Source: Candidatus Melainabacteria bacterium (lineage in GTDB: Bacteria > Cyanobacteriota > Vampirovibrionia > Obscuribacterales > Obscuribacteraceae). Taken from it: a stretch of DNA of 64,000 bases. A program made the translations under genes and the position numbers. The notes beneath the pieces were generated by a model. That model saw only the letters and a program-made list of their open reading frames with translations. It was not told the DNA's origin and did no database searches. Of the stretch, positions 1-9,016 are shown piece after piece. The stretch is from the NCBI GenBank assembly GCA_016716405.1, contig JADJWK010000001.1, positions 1,178,001-1,242,000 of the forward strand, given 5' to 3'. Every line of letters starts with the position of its first letter. Position 1 is the stretch's first letter.

Positions 1-5
1 GCGGC

Positions 6-737
6 ATGGATCTCGATATGGGCGGCTATGCCCTGGCGGATCTCCTGACCGCCAAGAACTTCCTCAATCTCGCCGCCAGACAGACCGATCTGATGAACGG
101 CAAGACCGCTCACGGAACGACTGTGGATGCCGAGAAAGAGAAAGCCGATCTGACCAAGTTCGGTACCGAGGTGGATCAGACCATCGCCCGGATTACCGGT
201 CCTCACGATCTCGATACCGCCATGGACAGGCTCAAGCACCTGATCGACGGCTCTCGCGGTCTCATGGACGGTCACCCGTTGGCTGATCGGACTCTGGGCT
301 TCGACGGCTACAAGCGCACCATGATCGATGATGTTCAGCAGCGCATCGCCAGATTCGCCGGTGATACCGGCAAGTCCGAGGGCAAGCGCATGCTCGTGGC
401 CAAGATGCTCCGGGATGAGACCCTGGCCAGGCTGGCCTGGGCGGATCTGAAAATAGGTGAGAACGGTCAGCAATTCGAGGAGCGGGCCATCGTCCTTATG
501 CTGGAAGGATCTCCCCAGGGGCGTACCGAGATCGTCGGCCAGACCGGCAAGCCCAGAGGCTATGACGGCGCCCGGGAAGCTCTCAGGCTGGCTTCCTCTC
601 TGGAGCCGAACAACCCTGATATCATCAAGCTCAAAGAAATCTTCAATCGTGTCATCGATCGCGCCACCGAGCGGTATAGAGAATCGACCGGTAATCCCGA
701 AGCTAGGGTCCCGGGTCTCGGCGGTCGCATCGAGTAA
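6..737 (+). CDS. Hypothetical protein, probably 5'-truncated by the window edge
   Basis: I do not recognise this family. The frame is open to the left edge of the window, so the ATG at 6 may be internal and the true N-terminus may lie outside. The 243 visible residues are soluble, charged and mostly helical, with no signal peptide or membrane segment. The C-terminal part (about residues 180-225) reads like a TPR-type helix pair, with REALRLASSLEPNNPDIIKL resembling the end of a TPR and its inter-repeat turn. The next gene lies 470 bases downstream, so this is probably the last gene of its unit. No function is proposed. Confidence 0.7.
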   Translation: MDLDMGGYALADLLTAKNFLNLAARQTDLMNGKTAHGTTVDAEKEKADLTKFGTEVDQTIARITGPHDLDTAMDRLKHLIDGSRGLMDGHPLADRTLGFDGYKRTMIDDVQQRIARFAGDTGKSEGKRMLVAKMLRDETLARLAWADLKIGENGQQFEERAIVLMLEGSPQGRTEIVGQTGKPRGYDGAREALRLASSLEPNNPDIIKLKEIFNRVIDRATERYRESTGNPEARVPGLGGRIE

Positions 738-1211
738 ACGATACTAGTCCGGCTGGGCAGATCTCGGGCGCGCGCTCCGGTCGCGGCGCCGGCACAGGTG
801 ATTGGCAGAGCGCCGATAGCTGTTTAAGTTTACAATCCCCGGACAGGCCCGGTCAGGCGCGCTCGCTGTTTAAGCACATGGCTGGCGGAGCTTGCCAGGC
901 GTCTCATTTTTCGGAACTGGCTTAAAAAGCCTTCCTTTCGTAGCCGCGCAACTTATCATTAGCTCTCTCACTTTTTTCTTTTAATCAGAGCCTTTCGGGT
1001 GAGACGCCGTTAAGGCTCTATGGGCGCGGCTTTCGCGAGAGGCGCCAGGAGGGCGCCGCGTTTGTTTTTCCGGCTCTCCGGTATTACATTCGATGTATCC
1101 ACTCATAGACGCATGCCGGGAGCAAATTCGATCAAACACAGGCAATAGTCGCAATCGTCAATTTCAGATGTTCGTCGAGCTGCTCCCCGGGCTGCCTATG
1201 GATAGTGGTGT
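738..1211. other. Intergenic region with a GC-rich hairpin followed by a T-rich stretch
   Basis: No convincing gene is visible in this gap. It has two copies of GCTGTTTAAG (near 819 and 866). It also has a hairpin with arms GGCGCC at 1041-1046 and 1052-1057, followed by GCG and TTTGTTTTT at 1061-1069. That arrangement resembles an intrinsic terminator for the upstream gene, although it is about 300 bases past its stop codon. It could instead belong to the leader of the S1-domain gene. Confidence 0.35.
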
Positions 1212-2351
1212 ATGTATAACCGCTTCGCTAGAAGCACAAATCTTTTAAAAATGAGAAAGTACAATTTCGATTTCGCCATGGAAGGCGAAAATGCAGCTCA
1301 AGCTGCTGAGTTCATGCAAGCTCTGCAAACAATGGAGATGACCGGCGCTCCTCGTCGCGGCGCGATGGTGGAGGGAGAAGTCGTAGTCAAAAACAAGGAC
1401 TACTTCGTGATCCACATTCCCGGTACCAAGTCTGGCGGTCTGGTAGAGATCAAGGAAGGAGCGGATCTCCAGGTAGGAGATCAGGCACCTTTCTGGGTGC
1501 TGGCCAACAATGGCTTTGAGGAGCCGGTGATTCTTTCCCGGCAGAAAGCCATAGGCTGGCAGAAGCTCCTGGATCTATCCGAAAGCGATGAGATGGTGGA
1601 AGCTCGTGTGTTCTCCCTGGCCATGGGGCGCCGCGACCGTCAGGTCTATGGCTTGCGCATCATCTTCGACAGCGGCGAGCTCAAGGATCTGCGAGGATTC
1701 GTGCCAAGAAGCGAGATTCCTCGCGGTACCGACTTCGAGGACTATCTCGGAACCACTGTCAAAGTGAAGATTCTTTCTGCCGAGCCCGAGCGCGGAAAAG
1801 AGTATGGCAGTCTGGTAGCGAGCATCAAGTTCATCGAGGAGAAAGAGAGGATTGAGCTGGTGGCTGCTCTCGAGCCCGGTGACATCGTCGAGGGTACCGT
1901 GAAGAAAGTGATCAAGCTGAAAAACGGCACTTCCCGCGGCGCCATCATCGACCTGGACAATGGCCTCACTGCCTTCATCCATGAGACTCAGGTGAGCGGC
2001 TTCCCCCATGTCAAAATCGACAGTGTTCTCACTGCCGGTCTCAAAAGAAAGTTCGCCGTATCCAGGGTGGATAGCGATGCAGGCAAGCTATCTCTGAGCA
2101 CCAGGAGCCTCGATCGCGATGAGCTTCTTGCCAGGCTGTCCGCCGGCGCTGTCTTCAGCGGGCGTGTTGCCTCCATCGAGAGCTTCGGCTATTTCGTCGA
2201 CCTTGGTGGTCTGTGCGGGCTGCTGCACTGGTCGCAGCTCAATGAGGGCGAGAATATGGAGTCCTTCAAGCAGGGCGACAATATCGAAGTCGCAGTCCTG
2301 AGCGTCAAGGAAGACGGCACGCGCCTGGCGCTGGGTCGCAAGAGCCTCTGA
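1212..2351 (+). CDS. S1 RNA-binding domain protein (ribosomal protein S1-like)
   Basis: This is predicted to bind RNA through four consecutive S1 (OB-fold) domains, at about residues 50-115, 130-205, 220-295 and 308-379. The signatures seen are VEGEVVVKNKDYFVIHI, VEGTVKKV and the last domain's FSGRVASIESFGYFVDLGGLCGLLHWSQL. Bacterial ribosomal protein S1 has four to six such domains and delivers mRNA to the 30S subunit. A 379-residue four-domain form matches the short S1 of cyanobacteria and Gram-positives. It may be the main S1 or a paralogue; sequence alone does not decide. The start is uncertain because no site has a good Shine-Dalgarno, and the ATGs at 1251 and 1278 are alternatives. A terminator follows the stop. 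Confidence 0.85.
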   Translation: MYNRFARSTNLLKMRKYNFDFAMEGENAAQAAEFMQALQTMEMTGAPRRGAMVEGEVVVKNKDYFVIHIPGTKSGGLVEIKEGADLQVGDQAPFWVLANNGFEEPVILSRQKAIGWQKLLDLSESDEMVEARVFSLAMGRRDRQVYGLRIIFDSGELKDLRGFVPRSEIPRGTDFEDYLGTTVKVKILSAEPERGKEYGSLVASIKFIEEKERIELVAALEPGDIVEGTVKKVIKLKNGTSRGAIIDLDNGLTAFIHETQVSGFPHVKIDSVLTAGLKRKFAVSRVDSDAGKLSLSTRSLDRDELLARLSAGAVFSGRVASIESFGYFVDLGGLCGLLHWSQLNEGENMESFKQGDNIEVAVLSVKEDGTRLALGRKSL

Positions 2352-2368
2352 GCAAAGCCGGAAATCAA

Positions 2369-2398
2369 GAGTCGGAGCATTGCTCCGGCTCTATTGTT
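2369..2398 (+). terminator. Intrinsic terminator after the S1-domain gene
   Basis: The arms are GAGTCGGAGC (2369-2378) and GCTCCGGCTC (2382-2391), ten pairs with one G-U and a three-base loop. TATTGTT follows. It begins 18 bases after the stop codon and separates the gene from the AAA+ gene downstream. Confidence 0.7.
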
Positions 2399-2418
2399 AA
2401 TCATAAATCACAAGGAAT

Positions 2419-3594
2419 ATGGAAGTCGTAAAAATCAAAGATCTCAGAGACAGCGCTTCTTGCGAGATCTTCGTCAAAAGATTCGCCGGCAAGGTAATCG
2501 GACAGCCGGGAGCTTGCGACATCGCTCGCCTTATCTATAAGGCAATAAACAATCCGCTCAGGGACAGGAACCGCCCCCTGGGCGTCTTCGCCCTGATCGG
2601 TCCTTCGCGCACCGGCAAAAGCCTCACTGCAAAGGCCCTGGCCAGTCTCATCCATAATGATGAAAAGGCGCTGGTCAAGCTGAATTGCGGTGACTATACC
2701 GAGAGCCATCAAGTTCTCGAGATCAAGGGCGCTCCCCCGAGCTATGCCGGCTATCAGGACCCCGATAAGATAAGGCATCTGCAGCCAGAGGACGAAGACG
2801 GCACATCGCCCCTGTCTCCCCACAATCTCGCCCGGGCTCGCAGAGGCTCGCGCAGACCGGTGAATATCGTCTTGCTCGATGAGTTCGAGAAAGGGCATCG
2901 CGAGCTCTTCAAGATCTTCATGAGCATCTTCGATGACGGTCAATTCACCTTCGGCAACGGTGTCAAGGCCGATTATTCGGAGACAGTCTTCATCCTGAGC
3001 ATGAATCTCGGCATGGACAAATTCGAGCAGTCGCGTCAGTCCGTGGGCTTCAAAACCTCGTCCCGAAGCACTGCCGTTGAGGATCTGGAGACCATCATCG
3101 ACCGGGAGATGCGCCGGTACTTCAGGCCCGAGTTCCGCAACCGAATCGACCGCGTGGTCGTCTTCAAGCCCCACGAACGTGCCGCTCTGCTCAGTATCGT
3201 CCGAGCCGAGGTGATGAAGATTCAGATGCGCATTCTTGCCGGGCTCGAGGTATCCAGATGCTTCCTGCTCACCATCGATGACGGTGCCTGCGAGCACATA
3301 CTGCGCCTCGACGATGCCGGTGATGCTGCCGCGCTCAAGCGTGTGATCGAGCAAGTCATCGTGCCGGCGCTCGATAGCTTGCGCGGGCAGGGCGACCTGG
3401 GCTTCGGCGATCGTGTCACGATCACCGTGGGCGAGGACGGAGACCTGGCTTTGAACATCGAGGCGGATGCCGCCAATCAGGAGCTTTTCGACCTGATTCC
3501 CAGGGTGGTGCGCAGGGACTGCTGGAGCCAGGCTCCGGCTCTCGCGCGTCCTCTTCCGGCCGGTCGCGATCGCGACCAGGACCGGCGTGGCTGA
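2419..3594 (+). CDS. AAA+ ATPase, ClpA/ClpB second-domain type
   Basis: This is a single AAA+ module resembling the second ATPase domain (D2) of ClpA/ClpB. Visible are VIGQPGACDIARLIYKAI (the region before Walker A in Clp proteins), Walker A GPSRTGKS (about residue 60), Walker B IVLLDEFEK (about 155), sensor-1 asparagine in SMNLG, and the FRPEFRNRIDRVVVF stretch with the arginine finger. The C-terminal D2-small subdomain follows. It lacks the Clp N-domain, D1 and the coiled-coil middle domain, so it is much shorter (391 residues) than ClpA/B. A role as a solo remodelling ATPase is inference. SD AAGGA precedes the ATG closely. Confidence 0.8.
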   Translation: MEVVKIKDLRDSASCEIFVKRFAGKVIGQPGACDIARLIYKAINNPLRDRNRPLGVFALIGPSRTGKSLTAKALASLIHNDEKALVKLNCGDYTESHQVLEIKGAPPSYAGYQDPDKIRHLQPEDEDGTSPLSPHNLARARRGSRRPVNIVLLDEFEKGHRELFKIFMSIFDDGQFTFGNGVKADYSETVFILSMNLGMDKFEQSRQSVGFKTSSRSTAVEDLETIIDREMRRYFRPEFRNRIDRVVVFKPHERAALLSIVRAEVMKIQMRILAGLEVSRCFLLTIDDGACEHILRLDDAGDAAALKRVIEQVIVPALDSLRGQGDLGFGDRVTITVGEDGDLALNIEADAANQELFDLIPRVVRRDCWSQAPALARPLPAGRDRDQDRRG

Positions 3595-4106
3595 GGCGGA
3601 TTCAAGCGAAGACAAGCCCTTACGGGGCTTGTTCGCTTCCCTCTGAAAGATACGAAAGAATATAGTAAAATATCGATCCGTCAAGGCTATAACTTCAGCT
3701 CAGCGTAGGACATGGGAAGCGCGAAGAGGCAGACCCGGCGACGGCTGGAGGGGATGGACGGTTGCTTGTAAAAACGATTGCTTGTGACGACGATTGAAAC
3801 GGAAGCAGAACTCGTCCTGTTGCGGGTGCGGCATATATTTCTCGAAATCAGGCTAAATGCGGCATATATTTCTCAGATTTTCCCTGTCTTGAAGCAATAT
3901 ATGCCGCACTTGACCACCACATGCCGAGCTGCTAAGCGAGGCGACTGAATAGATCATCCAGAACCAGTCTGGAAGGGGGACGCGAGTCTTGTGGAAGATG
4001 GTTCCGGACGATAAGGCTGAACATCCTTCGGAACAGAGGTTATAGCCCTATCTATCCGTCCGTCGTCTGGCATAGCCGGTTATCTTTACCTGCTGCCTGT
4101 ACGCTC
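3595..4106. other. Long intergenic region with insertion-element-like repeats
   Basis: No gene is recognisable here. The stretch holds CGATTGCTTGT-type short repeats near 3765-3790 and the TGCGGCATATATT repeats described separately. It may be a scar of a mobile element. Confidence 0.4.
3827..3908. repeat. TGCGGCATATATT repeats, two direct and one inverted
   Basis: A 17-base sequence TGCGGCATATATTTCTC occurs at 3827-3843 and again at 3858-3874, 31 bases apart. Its first 13 bases occur inverted at 3896-3908. Repeated subterminal motifs plus an inverted copy are typical of the ends of some insertion sequences, for example the IS21 family, where repeats bind the transposase. No transposase gene is present, so this would be a remnant or solo end. 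Iterons for a DNA-binding regulator are an alternative. Confidence 0.5.
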
Positions 4107-5525
4107 ATGATGGAATTCGGACATATTATGGAAAAGATGGGACGAATATACACAATCGGGGGCTTCGCTCAGAGGGGGACTTTCGCTCTTCTGGCGAGCT
4201 TCGCATTCGTGCTGGGCTTGCCTTCCGAAATCCAGGCGGATCAGGTTGAGAAGGCCATTCTTCTTCCCAAGGCGAAAGCCCTGGGCAAGGAGGGCTATGC
4301 CAGCACCGCAATAGCCATTTATCGCAAGGTCATCGCGGCTTATCCGGACGATCTCGAGACCAGGAACGACCTTGCTGTCTTTCTGATCAACGAGAAACGC
4401 TACAAAGAGGCTCTCGAGCTTGCCAACCAGGTCCTTGCCGTCAACCCCAATGACCGGCTGGCGAGGAGTTGCCGGGCCACCATCTACGAAAGAACCGGTG
4501 AGCCCCAGAAAGCTCTGGCGGATCTGGAGGCTTATCGGAAATTGCGTGGTCTCAATGTCGAGCATGTGATCATGACCGCCAGGCTCAACCAGAAGCTGGG
4601 AAGGAAAGAGTCCGCCCGCAAGAGTCTTGCTCTTGCCGAGCGATTGAAGCGCCATTACGAGAAGCACAGGGCGGTGCGGGAGGAGGTGGAGAAGCTCACC
4701 CGCACCGGCAGGTCGAAGCAAGCCCTGGCCAGGCTCGATGCGCTCATGAGAGCCGACAAGAAAGATCCTTACTATTACTATTTGAAAGCAAGCATCTATA
4801 ACGGGCACAATCAGCCGGAGCGGGTAATTCACCTGCTCACCCAGCTTCTCGAGCAGTGCAGCTACAAACCAGAGAACATCGAGGACGATCAGCTCTGCGA
4901 GGTCTATCAGGCGAGGGGCACTGCTTATGCCGAGCTGGGACAGAATGCTCGAGCGCTTGCCGACCTCGATGAGCATCTCAGGCTATTTCCCGGAGACGCT
5001 GGCGCCTATGTGTTTCGAGCCGGGGTCCTGAATACCCTCAAGCAGCCCCAGAAGGCATTGAAGGATCTGAAGACAGTGGAGCGAATCGGGCATCGATACG
5101 ACCGGCGCGATGCTTATGCCATGATGTCGGCAATCTATACTCGACTGGGCCAGGTCGACAAAGCTCTCTACTATCTGGGCAAGGGTTTCGATGAAGGCGA
5201 CACAGCTTCTCTTCACCGCCGGGCTTCGCTTTATGGCAAACGGGGCGAATGGCAGAAGGCCATCGCCGATCTCACGAGGTCTCTCGTCGTCAAGCCGAAG
5301 GTGCCCTCGATTCTGGTGGACAGGGGAATCGCCTATACGAAAGTCGGCAAGCTCGATCTCGCACTCAAGGACCTGAGCGCCGCCGTCGATCTCGATCCGG
5401 GCAGGAGCAAGCGCGCTCGCCGGGAGAGGGCCCGGGTCTACGACCTCTTGGGCAAAAATGACCTGGCGCGCCAGGACCGGGAAACAGCCGCCCGGCAGAC
5501 CGGAGACAATACCACCGACTTCTGA
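4107..5525 (+). CDS. Exported tetratricopeptide (TPR) repeat protein
   Basis: The N-terminus has a basic stretch followed by FALLASFAFVLGLPSEIQA, a likely signal peptide, and the mature protein begins near DQVEKA. Most of the remaining 430 residues are TPR helices, visible as repeats ending in P-D/N (AAYPDDLETRNDLA, AVNPNDRLARSCRA, RLFPGDAGAYVFRA, DLDPGRSKRARRERA). TPR arrays act as protein-binding scaffolds; the partner is unknown. The ATG codons at 4107, 4110 and 4128 are all possible starts. The histidine kinase begins 34 bases downstream on the same strand, so co-transcription is likely. Confidence 0.8.
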   Translation: MMEFGHIMEKMGRIYTIGGFAQRGTFALLASFAFVLGLPSEIQADQVEKAILLPKAKALGKEGYASTAIAIYRKVIAAYPDDLETRNDLAVFLINEKRYKEALELANQVLAVNPNDRLARSCRATIYERTGEPQKALADLEAYRKLRGLNVEHVIMTARLNQKLGRKESARKSLALAERLKRHYEKHRAVREEVEKLTRTGRSKQALARLDALMRADKKDPYYYYLKASIYNGHNQPERVIHLLTQLLEQCSYKPENIEDDQLCEVYQARGTAYAELGQNARALADLDEHLRLFPGDAGAYVFRAGVLNTLKQPQKALKDLKTVERIGHRYDRRDAYAMMSAIYTRLGQVDKALYYLGKGFDEGDTASLHRRASLYGKRGEWQKAIADLTRSLVVKPKVPSILVDRGIAYTKVGKLDLALKDLSAAVDLDPGRSKRARRERARVYDLLGKNDLARQDRETAARQTGDNTTDF

Positions 5526-5559
5526 TAGAGTTGATGCCGGTGTGGGGGCTTCCTGATCC

Positions 5560-7425
5560 TTGAAGTTGAGGCTCGTTCATAAAGGAATGATCATGGTGCT
5601 GCTACCACTGGTGGTGCAGACCGGCTTTTACTTCGCCATCAAGCATCATCTTGGAGAAGTCGAGAAAGAGGCCCGGACCCAGGCTCTTGCCAAGCGAACC
5701 CTGGCGAGAATCAATCTCCTGCTCATCGATTTCTTCGATTATTTCGAGCAGTGCCTGAGCTATTGCATGGAGCAGACCGACCGGGCGCGCATCAGGCTGG
5801 TCAATAAGACAATCACCTCCAAAAAAATGATCGCCGCTTTCATCGCTTTCATGGAGCGGGAGAAGCTCGATCCCGAGCAGACCGAGCGGATAAGAAGGCT
5901 ATCTATGGATTTCATCACCGAGGGGGAGAAGCTCAAAGACGAGTTTTTCGACGCTCAGAATCCTCTGGTGGTCCTGATGTTCTACAACAAGCAGACCGGA
6001 TTCCGGCGAGCCGCCAGCGCTTATTCTCAGGAGCTGATAAGATTCGCCCGCCAGACAGAAGCCAGAACGAGCCCGGACTACAACGGGGAGCAGAGCCTGA
6101 GCGCCAGGCTCGGTCCCTGGCTCGATACGGCCGTAGGGCTCAACATCGCTCTTTCCCTGATGCTGATTTCTTTTTTCATGAAAGGCACCGTCGCCGACCT
6201 GCGGGTTCTCAAGGACAACGCCCGCCGGCTGAGCGACGGCCAGCCCCTGCGCGATGCCCTGAAGACCTCGGATGAGATAGGAGAGGTGGACGCCAAGTTT
6301 CATGACATGGCCAGTACACTCAACGAGGCGGCGGAGAAAGAGCGGTTGATGACCGCCATGATCAAATCGAGCGCCGAGCGAGTCACCGCCCTCATCGACA
6401 GTCTGCCTCAAGCCCTGGTCACAGTAAGCGATCGAGGCATGGTGGAGGCGATCAATCCTCAGGCTGCCGAGCTTTTTGGATTCGCCAGCTCGGATCTCCT
6501 GGGCAAGCCTGCCGATCGACTTCTGCCCGGGCTCCTGGGTAAAGCCGCCGGCGATCGATCCGGCTCGCCGGCAGAAGCGCTTGCCGAGCTTGTTGAGCGC
6601 ACCCGCCGGGCGCCTATCGGTCTGGAGCTGGAGAATGCCGATCGGGAGATTATCCCGGCGGAGGTATCCTTCGTGGCTTTCGAGTTCGCCGAGAGCACCA
6701 AGTATGTGGCGGTGATCTCGGATGTCAGCGAGAAACGACGCCTGGAGATGTTGAAGCGTGACTTCTACGCCATGGTGAGTCACGATATCCGGGCTCCGAT
6801 CATGTCTATCCAGGCGACCATGCAGTCCATCGAGAGCAATGAAGCCGCTTCCCTGAGCCGGACATCCCTTGATGCCCTGGCTTCGTCGAGAGACTCCGCC
6901 GGGAGGCTGATCGAGATGGTGAAACGTCTGCTCGATTCGGAGAAGCTCGATCTCGGCGGTGTCATCCTGGACTATCGCAGCGTACTTCTAGCCGACCTGG
7001 TGGCGGAGTCGGTGGAGACCCTGTCCAGTCTGGCCGAGGCTGCCTCCGTCGAGCTGGCGAGCGAAGTCGAGGATGCCGAATTGAGCTGCGATCGGGATCT
7101 GATCAGAGAGGTCCTGGAAAATCTCTTATCCAATGCCATCAAGTTTTCCCCGGCCGGGGGCAGAGTGGTGGTGGCATCAGCGGTGCGCGATGATAGCATC
7201 GAGCTATCGGTGTCCGACCAGGGTCCCGGAATCGATTGTGAGGAGCAGGAGGCGATCTTCGAGCGATTTCATCAAATCAGGCAGTCTGATCGCAAGTCTG
7301 GATTCGGCCTCGGTCTGTCGATCTGCAAGTCCATCGTCGCGCAGCATGGTGGCACCATCGGTGTCGACTCGGAGCCTGGAAGCAGCAGCCGCTTCTGGTT
7401 TCGTCTGCCCCGCAGCCGGACCTGA
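5560..7425 (+). CDS. PAS-domain sensor histidine kinase
   Basis: This is a membrane sensor kinase of a two-component system. A TM helix is near residues 9-28, followed by an extracytoplasmic helical region and a second TM near 190-208. A HAMP-like linker follows (KGTVADLRVLKDNARRLSDG), then a PAS domain at about 275-390. The HisKA domain carries phospho-accepting His408 in MVSHDIRAP. The HATPase_c domain shows N box NLLSNAIKFSP, G1 DQGPGID and G2 GFGLGLSICK. The start at 5560 is TTG; the ATG at 5593 has a better-placed SD (AAAGGA) but would shorten the first TM segment. No receiver domain is fused. The OmpR-type regulator at 9.87 kb is a possible but non-adjacent partner. Confidence 0.9.
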   Translation: MKLRLVHKGMIMVLLPLVVQTGFYFAIKHHLGEVEKEARTQALAKRTLARINLLLIDFFDYFEQCLSYCMEQTDRARIRLVNKTITSKKMIAAFIAFMEREKLDPEQTERIRRLSMDFITEGEKLKDEFFDAQNPLVVLMFYNKQTGFRRAASAYSQELIRFARQTEARTSPDYNGEQSLSARLGPWLDTAVGLNIALSLMLISFFMKGTVADLRVLKDNARRLSDGQPLRDALKTSDEIGEVDAKFHDMASTLNEAAEKERLMTAMIKSSAERVTALIDSLPQALVTVSDRGMVEAINPQAAELFGFASSDLLGKPADRLLPGLLGKAAGDRSGSPAEALAELVERTRRAPIGLELENADREIIPAEVSFVAFEFAESTKYVAVISDVSEKRRLEMLKRDFYAMVSHDIRAPIMSIQATMQSIESNEAASLSRTSLDALASSRDSAGRLIEMVKRLLDSEKLDLGGVILDYRSVLLADLVAESVETLSSLAEAASVELASEVEDAELSCDRDLIREVLENLLSNAIKFSPAGGRVVVASAVRDDSIELSVSDQGPGIDCEEQEAIFERFHQIRQSDRKSGFGLGLSICKSIVAQHGGTIGVDSEPGSSSRFWFRLPRSRT

Positions 7426-7541
7426 CCACCTGGCGGTTGGGGTCCGGAGAACGCCCGACAGGGCGCGCCAAACCGTTCGCTAGAGACGGCTTGAACGCAC
7501 CCCGGGGCAATCGCTCGGAAAAACTCTCGGTTGCAAAAGTG

Positions 7542-8816
7542 CTATTCGGCTTCCTCGGTGAGCATGCGTGCTCTGAGATCCGGATTGTTGCTCATCAGAT
7601 ATCTGAAGATCTCGGCATTGACCAGGGTGTCACCGGCATAGAGCGGGCGGGTCTTGCCGCGGTCGTTCAGAACCGAACTCGGCAGTCTGCCTTTGCCGCC
7701 GTGAACTTCGGCGAGTTGCTCGGTGAGTCTCCAGATCTTTTGTCTGTCCTGGGGAGCAACGCTGTTCCAGCCTCCCGATACATCGATGTCGAGCAGTCTG
7801 GCTGCCACATGTGAGTATCCTTCGCCGGGCTTGACCGTGGCGTCTCTTGTGATTTCGGCGGGAGAGAAGCTCATCCTCCGGCGGTCCTCGCCTTCGGGCT
7901 CGCTTTCGCTTCCGGATTCAGGCTCTTGCCGATCGACATCGACTCTTTCTTCATATGCTTCGACCGGAGCGTTCTCTTGATTGGGATGCTTGTCGGCGAG
8001 CTCGAAGCTCTCGGCTGCATCTTCGGTTGTGCCGTCGTCCCTCTGGTGATAGTCGAAGCCGCCTCTTCTGGCGAGCTTGCTGAGAGGGATGCCGCCATGG
8101 GCGTTTATGTCTTTGTATTCTCCTTTCCTGAGGTCCTCGACATATTGCGCATTCTCGCTGGTGTAAGGACCGCGGTTCTCTTCCGGGACTCCCTGTCGGT
8201 CGAAAGCTTCGCACTGTCTAATGAAGTCTTTCATCTCTCTGCTGGTGATCCGGTCCGGATTCTTTCCCGAGTTGAGGGCGTTTATCAGAGGATCGTCGCC
8301 TTCCATCAGCGGTGCCATGTCTTCGCGGCGTCCTGCCTGCCTGGCTTCCCGGCGTACCCGGCGATCGTCTTTATGCATGTACTGTCTGAGATCTTCCCTT
8401 TCGATCTCGTTGATGCCGCCGCCTTCGGCACCGGGGAGGTTGGCGACTTGCCGGAAGAAATCGTGCTTTTTGTGCACTTCGAGGAATTCGCTGGCGAATA
8501 CTCTGCCAAATGGATCGCTGACATTGCGGAGCTCGCTGCGGTCGACGGTGCCGTTCTTGTGGATGCCGTCCACCTGGTCGAAGTTGTCGTTGAGCCAGTT
8601 GACTGCCAGGGCCGGCAGGATGCGGCGGTGCTGCAGGTCGCTGGTATAGCTTTCCCAGTAGCGGCTCATTTCGTCGGGAGAGAGATTCGAGCTGGCATTC
8701 TGATAGTCATTGACCAGGGCGTGATAAGCCTCGGTGGTGCCCTGGGTGGCTGCTATCTGCTCGATACGCTCGGCCGGGGCCTGACTTGTATTGTTGGAAG
8801 CAAATGGATTGGACAT
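7542..8816 (-). CDS. Hypothetical protein with a LysM-like C-terminal region
   Basis: I do not recognise the protein as a whole. It has 424 residues, is very acidic and charged, and has no signal peptide. Residues about 60-85 (NDNFDQVDGIHKNGTVDRSEL) resemble an EF-hand loop with an insertion, which could bind calcium but does not fit the pattern cleanly. A charged low-complexity stretch follows at about 285-320. The last 100 residues (VKPGEGYSHVAARLLD ... PLYAGDTLVNAEI) look like an extended LysM-type unit, the peptidoglycan-binding fold, by their PGEGY...L and GDTL pieces. It is convergent with the histidine kinase. Function is unknown. Confidence 0.75.
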   Translation of the reverse strand: MSNPFASNNTSQAPAERIEQIAATQGTTEAYHALVNDYQNASSNLSPDEMSRYWESYTSDLQHRRILPALAVNWLNDNFDQVDGIHKNGTVDRSELRNVSDPFGRVFASEFLEVHKKHDFFRQVANLPGAEGGGINEIEREDLRQYMHKDDRRVRREARQAGRREDMAPLMEGDDPLINALNSGKNPDRITSREMKDFIRQCEAFDRQGVPEENRGPYTSENAQYVEDLRKGEYKDINAHGGIPLSKLARRGGFDYHQRDDGTTEDAAESFELADKHPNQENAPVEAYEERVDVDRQEPESGSESEPEGEDRRRMSFSPAEITRDATVKPGEGYSHVAARLLDIDVSGGWNSVAPQDRQKIWRLTEQLAEVHGGKGRLPSSVLNDRGKTRPLYAGDTLVNAEIFRYLMSNNPDLRARMLTEEAE

Positions 8817-9016
8817 GGGTGTTTCCTCGATTCACATGTCGATAATGAGCGGCGAAACCAACACGGAAATGACACCGGAGCGCAGCGCAGATCCTTTATA
8901 TAGGAGGCGCGCTCAAAGAATCGCAGGGTCGCCGCAATGTCATTTTCGCGTTGGTTTGGTGGGCTTCAATAAGGATGTTGAGTGCAACGCCTCTATGCAG
9001 GCTCCGGGAGATCGAT

